Of a DNA stretch of 64,000 bases, positions 8,523-17,511 are shown one piece after another. Each line of letters opens with the position of its first letter. Positions within the stretch are counted from its first letter, which is position 1. The translations under genes and the position numbers were made by a program. This DNA comes from Chryseobacterium aquifrigidense (GTDB lineage: Bacteria > Bacteroidota > Bacteroidia > Flavobacteriales > Weeksellaceae), in the NCBI RefSeq assembly GCF_006716485.1, contig NZ_VFPD01000002.1, positions 550,496 through 614,495 of the forward strand, read 5' to 3'. The notes beneath the pieces are model-generated. The model saw only the letters and a list, made by a program, of their open reading frames with translations, was not told the origin of the DNA and searched no databases.

Positions 8523-10016
8523 TTACTCCGGAAGGTCTTTATATTCCATGCTTCTCATATTTAAGTTCAGATATTTATTCCCTTCATTTTTATAATGCTG
8601 AGGAGTTTCAAGCCCCATATATTTCATGATCAGAGGATAGATATAAGTGGTTTGGGTTTGTCTTGTTTCGTGCCCTGTAATTCTATAGTTGGCAGGTACT
8701 TTATCTCCAAACCAAACAAAAAATGGTACCTGGGTAGATTCTTTAGAGTCTATATGCAATAGTTTGTCACCCTGTATTTTAAGACCATGATCTGAAGCAT
8801 AAATAACTACGGAATTGGTGTTCTTCAGTGTACTGAAAATATTTTTGAAAACGTAATCTGTGTATTTGATAGAGCTGTCATAGCAATTCAGATCACCAGA
8901 ATTCCAGTTAGGCGGAAGCCTGTTACACGGATTTGGATGGCTTCCCATTATATGAAGAACTATAAATTTATCTTCCTTCTTCTGAATTACGTTGTTAAGC
9001 TCAGGAACAATTACTTCATCATAGCCATTGACCCATTTTTTATTTTTAGACATGGAAGCGATGGCTGTAATTCCTCTGGCACTTGCCTGTGTACTCAGCC
9101 AGAAAGAATTGTATCCGCTTTGATTGGCCATGTTGATGATATTATAGGATAGTTTATCATAACGGTAGCGGAATTCATCAGGATGAATGCTGGATAGCAT
9201 TAGTGGGACACTCAGGTTGGTAATGCCTGCAGGAGAAATGGCATGATCAAAAATCATCATATTTCCCGCCTGTTCATCCGTATAAGGAGTTGTCTTCTTG
9301 TTATAACCGTATAATGACATGTTTTGTTTTCTTTCGGATTCTCCAATAATGAGAATTACGTTTTCTATTCCAGGCTGTATTTTTCTGATATTGAAAACCG
9401 GAACATTCTTTTTGATTTCATTAATGTCTCTCTGTATATTCAAAGCGGTATTGAAATCGGATAAATGATAATAAACATTCTTAATCATCCTACCTCCTCC
9501 TTTATTGCTGACATAGGTATGTTTAAGATGGTATCCGAATGGTAGAATAAGCCACAGTAATGCAATAATGATAAATTTAGCATCAGCTTTTACTATATCT
9601 TTTTTTAAATAATTCACAGAGTACAGCAGCATTCCCAGAAAAACAAAAAATAAAATGCCTGGAAGAATAAACATATAAGACATGCTCATCGCCTCATCAG
9701 GATTAGACTCTAGAATGCTGATGGCCATTCCCACGTTAAATCCTGAATGATAAATAAGAAAACAGGATACCGAAATCAGAAAGTTAATGCTTAATACTAA
9801 ACAAAGAATAACAGCAATTACAGAGGTATATTTATTCTTAAAAAGAAGGGCATTAAATACAAGGAATGAACAAAACATAATTCCATACTCAAAAATATTC
9901 CGGATACTGTCCAGTTTTTCGGCTCCGAACAGATTATCAAATATATAAGGGAATGATACCAAAAAACCTGTAAGGTATATTATAATGAGAAGAATGGGAA
10001 CTATTTTTTTTAACAT
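8523..10016 (-). CDS. EptA-like phosphoethanolamine transferase
   Basis: This 497-residue inner-membrane enzyme probably moves phosphoethanolamine from phosphatidylethanolamine to lipid A or another surface glycan. Five N-terminal hydrophobic helices (to about residue 160) precede a periplasmic sulfatase-fold domain. Metal and catalytic residues are visible: Glu226 in IIGESERKQNMSLYGY, Thr266 in ITNLSVPLML as candidate nucleophile, and Asp409-His410 in YASDHG. The Glu-to-Thr spacing of 40 equals that in EptA (Glu240, Thr280). In Flavobacteriia such enzymes can affect polymyxin sensitivity. It lies next to the polysaccharide cluster but is separated by a 428-base gap. Confidence 0.88.
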   Translation of the reverse strand: MLKKIVPILLIIIYLTGFLVSFPYIFDNLFGAEKLDSIRNIFEYGIMFCSFLVFNALLFKNKYTSVIAVILCLVLSINFLISVSCFLIYHSGFNVGMAISILESNPDEAMSMSYMFILPGILFFVFLGMLLYSVNYLKKDIVKADAKFIIIALLWLILPFGYHLKHTYVSNKGGGRMIKNVYYHLSDFNTALNIQRDINEIKKNVPVFNIRKIQPGIENVILIIGESERKQNMSLYGYNKKTTPYTDEQAGNMMIFDHAISPAGITNLSVPLMLSSIHPDEFRYRYDKLSYNIINMANQSGYNSFWLSTQASARGITAIASMSKNKKWVNGYDEVIVPELNNVIQKKEDKFIVLHIMGSHPNPCNRLPPNWNSGDLNCYDSSIKYTDYVFKNIFSTLKNTNSVVIYASDHGLKIQGDKLLHIDSKESTQVPFFVWFGDKVPANYRITGHETRQTQTTYIYPLIMKYMGLETPQHYKNEGNKYLNLNMRSMEYKDLPE

Positions 10017-10444
10017 GTTTGTATGTGTGCTTTTGAGATCAATTTTATATCATCTTTAGTGTTTTTGAATAAGTGAGTGTTGAATATCAGAATTGTGTAT
10101 AGCATGAAAAAGAATTAATACCACATAATAATTCTAAATCTTGCAGATATTGTATCAACTCAAAAAGACACTTTTGAAGATAAGTTGTTACGGTTTATAG
10201 CGGTATGTTGTTATTCCGCTTTATAGAGTTGGTTGGGTAGGTAGGAATAGAGACCTGGGGATTTTTGTTTTTTTCATCAAAAATTATTTTTTATTAATAA
10301 TAGGTTGGAGTTGTGTTTTTAATATTAAGCGATTTTTTCAGAACAAGTTGCATGATTTGATGTCATCAGAACCATACAATTTCCAAATGTACATGAAATT
10401 ACTGATAAATACAAGTAGAATTATTACGATAACTGTTGGAGTTA
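10017..10444. other. Intergenic gap without recognised features
   Basis: This 428-base AT-rich gap separates the phosphoethanolamine transferase from the end of the polysaccharide cluster. It has stops in all frames and no convincing hairpin terminator, RNA or repeat. It should hold the promoter of the leftward transferase gene, but no clean TAnnTTTG was found for it. Confidence 0.5.
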
Positions 10445-10999
10445 CTACACTTTACGGTTGATGTAATCCTTTGTTGCATCTGCTGTTGGGATAATTTTTG
10501 CGGGATTTCCTATGACGACAGAATGTGAGGGAACATCGAAGTTAACATAAGAATTGGGAACAATCAATACATTATTTCCAATGGTGATCCCTCCTACAAT
10601 AACTGCATTGGTCCCTATCCAGACTTCGTCACCAATAACAGGATACCCTTCATTTTTTCCACGGTTTTGCTGCCCTATAGTAACTCCATGGGCAATATTG
10701 CAATTTTTCCCGATAACTGTTTTTGGATTGATAACAAGGCTTCCAAAATGTCCCAAATAAAAACCTTCACCAATCTGAGTCTCAGGATAAATCTGAAATC
10801 CATATTTGATCTGGTAATGTCTTAGCACAATCCTCCAGAAAGTGTTCAGGAAAGGATTTTTCTGATGCTTCTGCGCCATTCTCAGAATGTAAACAAAATG
10901 TAGATTAGGATTAATACATTTTTTCCAGATCTGAAATGTTGAAAGCCACTTTCCGCTTTCCCGGTAAAAGTCTTTTTGAATGATTGAATGCTCAGCCAT
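10445..10999 (-). CDS. Serine acetyltransferase-like hexapeptide acyltransferase
   Basis: A left-handed beta-helix acyltransferase of 184 residues. The N-terminal half is helical and the C-terminal half carries hexapeptide repeats (IYPETQIGEGFYLGH, VINPKTVIGKNCNIAHGVTIG), resembling CysE. His in NIAHGVTIG is the likely catalytic base. In this setting it more likely acetylates a sugar or an amino acid on the glycan than making O-acetylserine. An in-frame TTG two codons upstream (11005) is possible, but the ATG at 10999 is preferred. It is the last gene of the leftward cluster, 11 bases after a glycosyltransferase. Confidence 0.85.
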   Translation of the reverse strand: MAEHSIIQKDFYRESGKWLSTFQIWKKCINPNLHFVYILRMAQKHQKNPFLNTFWRIVLRHYQIKYGFQIYPETQIGEGFYLGHFGSLVINPKTVIGKNCNIAHGVTIGQQNRGKNEGYPVIGDEVWIGTNAVIVGGITIGNNVLIVPNSYVNFDVPSHSVVIGNPAKIIPTADATKDYINRKV

Positions 11000-11010
11000 C
11001 GTCAATATTT

Positions 11011-12159
11011 TTATACTTCGTCAATTATTTTCTGAAGATGTTCTACAGATTTTTCCAAAACAAAAGGTAGCTCAGTTTCCGAGATCTGTTTTTTGTATTC
11101 CTCAGTGATATTTTTATCCGTAAGAAATTTTTTCATTCCTTCATAAATTCCTTCTTCTGAGTTGGCTGTGATATTTCCCAGTTTTCCATCCTGCAGAAGA
11201 TCCCTGATCCCAGAAATATCTGTTGCAGAAATAGGTTTATTCAGAATAAGCGCTTCGGCAATAATGGTAGGAAATCCTTCATGTCGTGAAGACATAATAT
11301 AGAAATCCGCCTTTTTCATATAAGGGTAGGGATTACTGCTGAAACCAAGCATTTTTGCAGTATCCTGAAGACCAAGCTGGTTGAGCTGATCCTGAATAGC
11401 ATTAAAATCATACCCATCGCCAATAATCAACAGCTGATGTTTCAACCCTTCATCAATAAGCTTTTTGTGGACATTAAGCAATCGGTCGTATCCTTTCTGG
11501 GGATATACCGTTCCTACTGTTACAAAAGTAGGAAGATCGCTGTTGAAAGGATAGTCATTCACTTCAATATCAGCCTTTCTTAACGTGTCATTTCTATCAA
11601 TCGGATTGAAGATCTTAATCACAGATGCTTTTTCAGCTTCATTTTTAGCCAGATTATGCATTCCTTCCTGCAGTTTGTTGGAAATCACAAGAATTCTGTC
11701 GAATCTGAAAAACTGTCTGATGACTTCAGGTGTATATTCTTTTAAATTAAAAATATCATTCTGTACCCAAATGATTTTTTTCGAATCTTTTTGAGGGCTG
11801 GAGAGAATTTCCTGATGCATCGCATGGATAGCAGCAATCTCTACATCGTATTTTTTATTTTTTAAAATAAATTTATAAAGAAGAGAGGGGAACCAAAGAA
11901 ACATTTTCTGATAAAGAACCCTGTAGGCTTTCACAGGAATATCCTGCGGCCTGTTGGTTGTTATCATTTCTCCTTTTGTCAAATAGTACAGTGTTACCCA
12001 TGACGGCACCTCTTTAATGTATAATCCTGAATAAAGATTTACCAGAAGGTCAACTTCATATTTATCGGCAGGGAGATTCTTCAAAAAATTAATTAATACT
12101 TTCTCGGCACCACCATGACGTAATGAACCTATACGAATGAGGAGTTTTTTCTTTTTCAA
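11011..12159 (-). CDS. Family 4 glycosyltransferase (TTG start)
   Basis: This 382-residue GT-B fold enzyme transfers a sugar in polysaccharide assembly. The N-terminus has GSLRHGGAEKVLINFL, the C-terminal half has FVTVGTVYPQKGYDRLL and the donor-binding HEGFPTIIAEALILNKP with an EX7E-like arrangement. It is paralogous to the glycosyltransferase at 14809-15963; both share the VHKKLIDEG-type segment and NPYPYMKKAD. The only sensible start is TTG at 12159: a stop lies five codons upstream and no ATG occurs near the conserved N-terminus. The donor and acceptor are unknown. Confidence 0.88.
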   Translation of the reverse strand: MKKKKLLIRIGSLRHGGAEKVLINFLKNLPADKYEVDLLVNLYSGLYIKEVPSWVTLYYLTKGEMITTNRPQDIPVKAYRVLYQKMFLWFPSLLYKFILKNKKYDVEIAAIHAMHQEILSSPQKDSKKIIWVQNDIFNLKEYTPEVIRQFFRFDRILVISNKLQEGMHNLAKNEAEKASVIKIFNPIDRNDTLRKADIEVNDYPFNSDLPTFVTVGTVYPQKGYDRLLNVHKKLIDEGLKHQLLIIGDGYDFNAIQDQLNQLGLQDTAKMLGFSSNPYPYMKKADFYIMSSRHEGFPTIIAEALILNKPISATDISGIRDLLQDGKLGNITANSEEGIYEGMKKFLTDKNITEEYKKQISETELPFVLEKSVEHLQKIIDEV

Positions 12160-12195
12160 TTTGTTTTTTCTATTTTATGATTTTACAAGATAAAT

Positions 12196-12765
12196 TTATT
12201 TAATTTTTCTTGCTTTTTTATACTTGTGAGGAAGATTTTCTTTGATATAGGCATCCAGTTTTTTTCGGTCTTTTTCCAGTTCGCGGGGATATTCCGGATT
12301 GTTTTTAAGAACAATATCACCATAATCTTCAATGGTGCATAAAAACTGAGCAGGGTTTCCAATAAAGACCGTGTTGTCCGGCATAGACTGGGATAATACA
12401 GAGTTAGCCCCTAAAATACAGTTGTTCCCAATCTGAACATCCTGCATAATCACACAATTGAGCCCGATGGTGCAGTTGTTTCCGATTTTTATTCTTCCCA
12501 GGATTCTTGCATCTTCATAACCGGGAAGCTTTCTAAGCAACGTGGTTGTTCCACCGTGGTTAACAAACCTTACATCTCCTGCAATGTTCACATTATCGCC
12601 AATTTCGATAAGGTAAGGTTCAGTTCCGAAATACACTTTATCAGGCATATTAAAGTTTTTTCCTACTTTCATACCTCTGTATTTAGCCACTTCAAGGCTG
12701 CCTCTGTTCAAAAAATTTTGATAAAGAGAGTCTATTTTCAATAGGATTCTGAATATAAAAATCAT
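12196..12765 (-). CDS. Hexapeptide-repeat acyltransferase (maltose/galactoside acetyltransferase-like)
   Basis: A left-handed beta-helix O-acyltransferase of 189 residues, with repeats such as IGDNVNIAGDVRFVNHG and IGNNCTIGLNCVIMQDVQIGNNCILGANSVL and the closing VFIGNPAQFL typical of the family. His in RFVNHGG is the likely catalytic base. It probably acetylates a sugar of the surface glycan. GTG at 12768 immediately precedes the preferred ATG at 12765. The gene is divergent from the KASIII gene, 53 bases away, so this short gap must hold promoters for both directions. Confidence 0.87.
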   Translation of the reverse strand: MIFIFRILLKIDSLYQNFLNRGSLEVAKYRGMKVGKNFNMPDKVYFGTEPYLIEIGDNVNIAGDVRFVNHGGTTTLLRKLPGYEDARILGRIKIGNNCTIGLNCVIMQDVQIGNNCILGANSVLSQSMPDNTVFIGNPAQFLCTIEDYGDIVLKNNPEYPRELEKDRKKLDAYIKENLPHKYKKARKIK

Positions 12766-12788
12766 CACAAGTGTAAATTTGTTTTCGT

Positions 12789-12796
12789 TACTTTTG
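12789..12796 (+). promoter_or_regulatory. -7 box for the KASIII-ACP-SDR cassette
   Basis: TACTTTTG fits TAnnTTTG and is 22 bases before the start codon at 12819. It supports independent rightward transcription of the three-gene cassette inside the leftward cluster. Confidence 0.5.
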
Positions 12797-12818
12797 CAAA
12801 GAAAGAGAATTTATTAAT

Positions 12819-13790
12819 ATGATGAAAATTTCAAAAATAGAATATTATCTGCCTCAGCAGGTGTTAACTAACGAGGATCTTGAAAAGCAGTTCCCTGAAT
12901 GGAGCTCCGAACGTATCCAGGAGAAAGTAGGTATTTCCCAGCGCCATATTTCTTCTGACAGCGAAACCGTACTGGATATGGCTGTGCAATCTTCAGAAAA
13001 AATTTTCGAAAATTATGACAGAAACAAAGTAGATTTTATTTTGTTCTGTACCCAAAGTCCGGAGTATTTTCTCCCTACAACGGCCTGTATTTTGCAGGAC
13101 AGATTGGGGCTTAGAAAAAATATCGGAGCTATAGATTTTAACCTTGGCTGTTCAGGATTTGTGTATGGATTGGCCTTTGCAAAAGGACTGATTGCCGGAG
13201 GAATTGCAAAGAGTATTCTGCTGGTAACTTCAGAAACGTACACCAAGCATATTCATCCAGATGATAAAGGCAACCGAAGTATATTTGGAGATGCCTCTGC
13301 CTCTGCAATTATTGAAAAAGCTGAAGGTAATGATTATCAGTTCTGTCTGGGAACAGACGGAAGCGGTGCTGAAAACCTTATCGTGAAAAAAGGAGCTTTT
13401 AAAAAAGACTTTGAGCTGAATCCTGAACACGAATTCAGCCCTGAAAATATTTATATGAACGGCCCGGAAATTTTTAATTTTACGATTGAAAATATTCCAG
13501 GACTGGTAAAAGAAACATTGGAAGTGAATGGTATGACCATAGATGATATCGACCATTTTGTTTTTCACCAGGCCAATTCTTTTATGCTGAATTATTTAAG
13601 GAAGAAAACAAAAATACCGGCAGAAAAGTTCTATATTGACATGGAAAAAACCGGGAATACGGTTTCTGCAACTATTCCTATTGCTCTTAAAAATATGATG
13701 GATAAGGGGATGCTGAAAGAAGGCGATAAGGTTTTAATGGCAGGATTTGGAGTTGGATATTCGTGGGGCGCCACCATTATGGAAATTTAA
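12819..13790 (+). CDS. 3-oxoacyl-ACP synthase III family protein (KASIII)
   Basis: This 323-residue thiolase-fold enzyme condenses an acyl-CoA with malonyl-ACP. The KASIII triad is complete: Cys111 in NLGCSGFVYGL, His250 in FVFHQANSF and Asn280 in KTGNTVSATIP. The TGIS-like motif appears as KVGISQRH. It opens a rightward cassette with a dedicated acyl carrier protein and an SDR reductase, surrounded by glycosyltransferases and acyltransferases, so it is probably not the housekeeping FabH. The likely role is to start a short hydroxylated acyl chain to decorate a sugar (inference). ATG codons at 12819 and 12822 are both possible starts. Confidence 0.92.
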   Translation: MMKISKIEYYLPQQVLTNEDLEKQFPEWSSERIQEKVGISQRHISSDSETVLDMAVQSSEKIFENYDRNKVDFILFCTQSPEYFLPTTACILQDRLGLRKNIGAIDFNLGCSGFVYGLAFAKGLIAGGIAKSILLVTSETYTKHIHPDDKGNRSIFGDASASAIIEKAEGNDYQFCLGTDGSGAENLIVKKGAFKKDFELNPEHEFSPENIYMNGPEIFNFTIENIPGLVKETLEVNGMTIDDIDHFVFHQANSFMLNYLRKKTKIPAEKFYIDMEKTGNTVSATIPIALKNMMDKGMLKEGDKVLMAGFGVGYSWGATIMEI

Positions 13791-13815
13791 TACAAAACAT
13801 TTAAAATTATAAAAT

Positions 13816-14049
13816 ATGAAAACATCCGTTTTTTTAGAAAAACTACAGGAAGAATTGGAAGAAGATGAAACATTGACTACTGAAACGAACCTGAAATCTT
13901 TAGAAAGCTATGATTCTATCAGCTTACTTTCTGTTATTGCGTTTGTAGACGAAAATTTCAGCAAAAAAATTGATACCAAGCATTTTAAAGATATTGAAAC
14001 CGTTTCAGATCTGATGAATGTTATAGGAAAAGAAAATTTTGAAGATTAA
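13816..14049 (+). CDS. Acyl carrier protein of the glycan cassette
   Basis: A 77-residue acidic protein with the four-helix acyl carrier pattern. Ser34 in the YDSISLLSV motif is the expected phosphopantetheine attachment site; the classical LDSL/DSI signature is partly kept as DSI. It lies 25 bases after KASIII, and its stop overlaps the SDR start (TAATG), so the two are translationally coupled. It is a specialised carrier, divergent from a housekeeping AcpP, and presumably carries the chain made by KASIII and reduced by the SDR. Confidence 0.88.
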   Translation: MKTSVFLEKLQEELEEDETLTTETNLKSLESYDSISLLSVIAFVDENFSKKIDTKHFKDIETVSDLMNVIGKENFED

Positions 14050-14807
14050 TGGATGCTTTCTCATTAAAAAATAAAATTATTCTCATTACAGGCGCTTCTT
14101 CCGGGATCGGGAGAAGCTGTTCTGTAGAATGCAGTAATAGCGGTGCTGATCTGATTCTTGTAGGAAGAAATCAGGAAGAACTTGCGAAAACTGTTTCTAT
14201 GCTCAATCCTGAAACAAAAGTTGAAACAATTACTGAAGATATTACCCAATCTGAAAACCTGGAAGCAATTATTGCTGAAAAAGTTTCAATAATGGGTAAA
14301 ATATCAGGATTTATTCACTGTGCAGGTATTGAGAAAACATTACCCTTAAAAAAGCACAACCCTCAGCTGTACCAAGATATATTTGCTGTCAATGTTATTG
14401 CAGGACTTGAAATAGCTAAAATTTTATCTTTAAAAAAATACAAAGATGAAAACTCCAGTTTTGTATTTATTTCTTCTGTGGCAGGGATGATAGGAGAAGC
14501 CGGGAAAGCAGCTTATTCTGCCAGTAAAGGAGCTGTTATATCCGGAGCCCGTTCTTTGGCTATGGAGCTTTCAAGAAGTAATATCCGGGTCAACAGCATA
14601 AGTCCGGCGATGGTAAACACTCCGATTTTAGAGAAAATGTTTAAAAATATCGGAGAAGAAGCGTCATCAGAAATTATAAAAAAGCATCCGCTGGGAATAG
14701 GCGAGCCTAAAGATGTAGCGAATGCCTGTATTTTTTTACTGTCTGATGCCTCAAGATGGGTCACAGGCAGCAATCTTGTGATTGACGGAGGATATTCTGC
14801 ACAGTAA
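14049..14807 (+). CDS. Short-chain dehydrogenase/reductase, FabG-like
   Basis: A 252-residue NAD(P)-dependent oxidoreductase. The nucleotide-binding TGASSGIG (14-21), the CAG motif (91-93) and the catalytic Ser142/Ser143-Tyr156-Lys160 set (YSASK) are all present, and the C-terminus ends in VIDGGYSAQ as in FabG proteins. It probably reduces a 3-oxoacyl-ACP to a 3-hydroxyacyl-ACP for the cassette. It overlaps the ACP stop by one base. It converges with a leftward glycosyltransferase, with only one base between the two stop codons and no terminator. Confidence 0.9.
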   Translation: MDAFSLKNKIILITGASSGIGRSCSVECSNSGADLILVGRNQEELAKTVSMLNPETKVETITEDITQSENLEAIIAEKVSIMGKISGFIHCAGIEKTLPLKKHNPQLYQDIFAVNVIAGLEIAKILSLKKYKDENSSFVFISSVAGMIGEAGKAAYSASKGAVISGARSLAMELSRSNIRVNSISPAMVNTPILEKMFKNIGEEASSEIIKKHPLGIGEPKDVANACIFLLSDASRWVTGSNLVIDGGYSAQ

Positions 14808-14808
14808 C

Positions 14809-15963
14809 TTATTTTTTGTGCAGGGTTTCTATAATGGTTTCTACGCTGTCAAATATTTTCTTGTTGTCAAACTGACTTTCAATGGTTTTAAGGTTCTCTC
14901 TGATGTGCAGAACAAGGTTAGGATCAGTAAGGAATGTTTTCATTGCTGAATACATTTCATCTACCTCATAATTGATGAGGTATCCTGTTTCACGGTCTTT
15001 GATCATAAGACCTACATCTCCTACCTCTGTTGCAATAATGGGTTTCTGAAGGATTAAAGCTTCAGCAATTACCAATGGCCATGCTTCAGATTCTGAAGGA
15101 AGAACAAAATAATCCGCTTTTTTGATGTAAGGATAAGGATTCATCTGATTTCCAGCCAGAATAAATGTTTTTTCAACATTATTTTTAGCTGCCTGTGCCT
15201 TGAGGTTGTTCATTTCATCACCGTCACCGATAACAATAATGCTGTGATGAAATCCTTCATCTATAAGCTTTTTATGAGCGTCAATAAGTTTGTGATATCC
15301 TTTTCTTGAATGAAGTCTTCCAATAGATGCGAAAACAGGTCCTTCAGGGAAATTGTCAAGCTTTTCTTCAGCCTTCCGTTTAATTTCTTCGATAGGAATT
15401 GGATTAATGATAACGCTTTCAGCCGGATAATTGAGATTCGGATAATGCTGGTGCATCATATCTTTTATCTTGTGGGAGCAGTATACCATATGATCAAATT
15501 GCGGAAAGCTCTTTAAAATATTCGGCACTAAAGGCTGAAATTTTGGCACATTAATTTCAGAATGAAACCATCCGATTTTTTTTGAATTCTTATTGGTTGA
15601 GTTCAGAATAGCATCATAGTCTCTGTAATCCATCCCGATCTCAATATCAAAAGTATCATTGATAAGACGGTCTGCAATGGCAGGAGAATTTTTCAGTTTT
15701 CTCAGCTTTAGTCTTCTTTTAACGAGCTGAAGTTTCTGTAAAAGAGAATTATGGGAAAAATCTTCTTTTCCATCCGTAAGGTATATTTTTCTGATATGTT
15801 TCGGAAGTTCATCACGCAGTTTACCCTGATTGAGGGTAAGGCATACCGTCATTTCAAATTTGTCAGGATCAAGGTTGTTGAGAAGTCCCAGTAATACTTT
15901 TTCCACGCCTCCCATTTCCATGGAACGGTGCCTGAACAAAATTTTTATTTTTTTTTCTAACAT
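14809..15963 (-). CDS. Family 4 glycosyltransferase
   Basis: A 384-residue GT-B enzyme. The N-terminal RHRSMEMGGVEKVLLGLL and the C-terminal VFASIGRLHSRKGYHKL and SESEAWPLVIAEALILQKP segments mark the GT4 family. It is paralogous to the enzyme at 11011-12159. The start codon overlaps the stop of the upstream GT2 gene by one base (TAATG), showing operon organisation. It probably acts at the cytoplasmic face of the inner membrane on a lipid-linked glycan. Sugar specificity cannot be read from sequence. Confidence 0.9.
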   Translation of the reverse strand: MLEKKIKILFRHRSMEMGGVEKVLLGLLNNLDPDKFEMTVCLTLNQGKLRDELPKHIRKIYLTDGKEDFSHNSLLQKLQLVKRRLKLRKLKNSPAIADRLINDTFDIEIGMDYRDYDAILNSTNKNSKKIGWFHSEINVPKFQPLVPNILKSFPQFDHMVYCSHKIKDMMHQHYPNLNYPAESVIINPIPIEEIKRKAEEKLDNFPEGPVFASIGRLHSRKGYHKLIDAHKKLIDEGFHHSIIVIGDGDEMNNLKAQAAKNNVEKTFILAGNQMNPYPYIKKADYFVLPSESEAWPLVIAEALILQKPIIATEVGDVGLMIKDRETGYLINYEVDEMYSAMKTFLTDPNLVLHIRENLKTIESQFDNKKIFDSVETIIETLHKK

Positions 15964-16802
15964 TATCCGAAGATTGATTGTAACGTAATTTTTATTTTTT
16001 TCTTAATACGGAATGGCAGCTGGTGCTGGTACTGCAGCAGCCCGAATATTTCATCAGCTCCCGTATACTGTTCCGGAACTTTTTTTCCGTTGATGGTAGT
16101 AAGTCCTCTGCGTTTCATGGTATTAAAAATCACCTGAGCAAAATATTCATGGGATTTCTTTTTATTGTCATTCTGGGAAATCCCGCCCTGATGTGTTCGG
16201 TAAAGATAGTTCGTTTCATTAATAAACTGAACTTTCCCTTTTTCATATATTTTAAGATATAAATCCTGATCTTCCCCAATTTTTAGATTAGGGTTCATTT
16301 TTTCTGTCTGCTCATAAACTGCTTTTCTGAAAGTTACAAAATGAGCAATCTGAATCGGGAAATTAAAAAAACAGGGATCTCCATTCGGTACCTGCATCGC
16401 AGATCTGAACGGGGCTATTGGCTTCAGGTTCTGGTCACATGTCATAAACCTTGAATAGGTAAGGACTGTATTCTTTTTAGTCTGGAAAATCTCCATACAT
16501 TTTTGGATAGCAGTAGGAGAGATGGCATCATCAGGATCCAGAAAACCACAGATTTCTCCTTCAGCCAGCTCAATCAGCTTACTTTTTGTAACACCTACAC
16601 CGGAATTTTTTTCATTTTCAAAAAATCTGAATCTTTTGTCCTTTGAAATCATTTCCTGTATTATTTTCTTCTCATTTTCAGAAGAACCATCGTCTAGAAT
16701 TACAGCTTCCCAGTTTGTATAGGTCTGTTGAAGAATACTTTCAAAACAATCCTTAAAAAAAATAGCGTTGTTGTAATGGGCAATAAGGATAGAAAACTTC
16801 AT
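15963..16802 (-). CDS. Family 2 glycosyltransferase
   Basis: A 279-residue GT-A enzyme. The opening KFSILIAHYNN, the AVILDDGSS nucleotide-binding segment and the FLDPDDAIS metal-binding DxD-type motif (DPDD) are typical of GT2. It is a close paralog of the enzyme at 22914-23759, sharing NWEAVILDDGS, GEICGFLDPDDA and the JRTHQGGIS-like segment YRTHQGGIS. It overlaps the acyltransferase upstream by 4 bases (ATGA) and the GT4 downstream by one base. Confidence 0.9.
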   Translation of the reverse strand: MKFSILIAHYNNAIFFKDCFESILQQTYTNWEAVILDDGSSENEKKIIQEMISKDKRFRFFENEKNSGVGVTKSKLIELAEGEICGFLDPDDAISPTAIQKCMEIFQTKKNTVLTYSRFMTCDQNLKPIAPFRSAMQVPNGDPCFFNFPIQIAHFVTFRKAVYEQTEKMNPNLKIGEDQDLYLKIYEKGKVQFINETNYLYRTHQGGISQNDNKKKSHEYFAQVIFNTMKRRGLTTINGKKVPEQYTGADEIFGLLQYQHQLPFRIKKKIKITLQSIFG

Positions 16803-17344
16803 GACCGTGCCTTGAATATTAAATCCTGATGATTGATAACAGTTGTATTAGACGGAATATCTTTGTGAATGACACATCCTGCTCCGATGATACAGTTGTC
16901 ACCAATAGTAACCCCTTTTAAGACGGTCACATTACTTCCAAGCCAGCAGTTACTTCCTATTTTGATGGGAGCGGTGGTGAACTCAGAAGAGAACAGCTTA
17001 AATTCCGGCTCAGTCTGGTAAGCGTGGTTGTGGTCATACAGTTTTACCCCTTCTCCGAATAATGTGTTGTCTCCTATAGAAATACTCTCGAGACAGTTGA
17101 TAGAGCAGAAATTATTCATGAAAAAATGATCTCCGATTTCTAAAGTGGCATTCTGCTGCACAAGGATATGTACATAATTCCTGAAACTCATGGAATTCCC
17201 GAGCGTAACATTTTTTAAATTTTCGTGCAGAACAAAATGATTACTGATCCCAAGCTTTATCCCTTTAAAAGAAACATTAGGGTGTTTTTTGAGACGAGAA
17301 ATCTGGCTTTTCCGTTGAATTTTTGCTAAAATTTCATCAAGCAT
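16799..17344 (-). CDS. Hexapeptide-repeat O-acyltransferase
   Basis: A left-handed beta-helix acyltransferase of 181 residues, with repeats such as GDNTLFGEGVKLYDHNHAYQ and IGSNCWLGSNVTVLKGVTIG. His in YDHNHAY is the likely catalytic base. It should acetylate a sugar of the glycan. A longer frame opens at a TTG at 17377, but that TTG belongs to a TATATTTG promoter box, so the ATG at 17344 is the better start. It overlaps the next GT2 by 4 bases. Confidence 0.85.
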   Translation of the reverse strand: MLDEILAKIQRKSQISRLKKHPNVSFKGIKLGISNHFVLHENLKNVTLGNSMSFRNYVHILVQQNATLEIGDHFFMNNFCSINCLESISIGDNTLFGEGVKLYDHNHAYQTEPEFKLFSSEFTTAPIKIGSNCWLGSNVTVLKGVTIGDNCIIGAGCVIHKDIPSNTTVINHQDLIFKARS

Positions 17345-17374
17345 ACCTGAATTTATTTTCACATTTGTAGTGTA

Positions 17375-17382
17375 CAAATATA
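17375..17382 (-). promoter_or_regulatory. -7 promoter box for the leftward acyltransferase-GT genes
   Basis: Minus-strand TATATTTG fits the Bacteroidota -7 consensus and lies 31 bases before the ATG at 17344. Transcription would start near 17368, which excludes the TTG at 17377 as a translation start. Confidence 0.6.
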
Positions 17383-17413
17383 ATTTGTTTTAAATAATTA
17401 TAATAATAAATCT

Positions 17414-17421
17414 TATTTTTG
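17414..17421 (+). promoter_or_regulatory. -7 promoter box for the rightward acyltransferase-3 gene
   Basis: TATTTTTG fits TAnnTTTG. A TTTG at 17384-17387 lies 26 bases upstream, wider than usual, so the -33 box is uncertain. It would give a leader of about 85 bases. Confidence 0.45.
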
Positions 17422-17511
17422 TGCCTTAAAAATTAATACTTTATACCAAATAAATGCCACCTTCGGAGTTGAGGTTGCTGAGTTTTGATAAAGTAAAGCA
17501 TTTTGTGTTCT

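Noticed and set aside
11006..12195. Phage or insertion sequence boundaries within the polysaccharide cluster
   Set aside because: No transposase, integrase, terminal inverted repeats or target duplication was seen around the cluster.
17345..17377. TTG start at 17377 for the hexapeptide acyltransferase
   Set aside because: The TTG is part of the TATATTTG promoter box, and the ATG at 17344 keeps the whole conserved domain.
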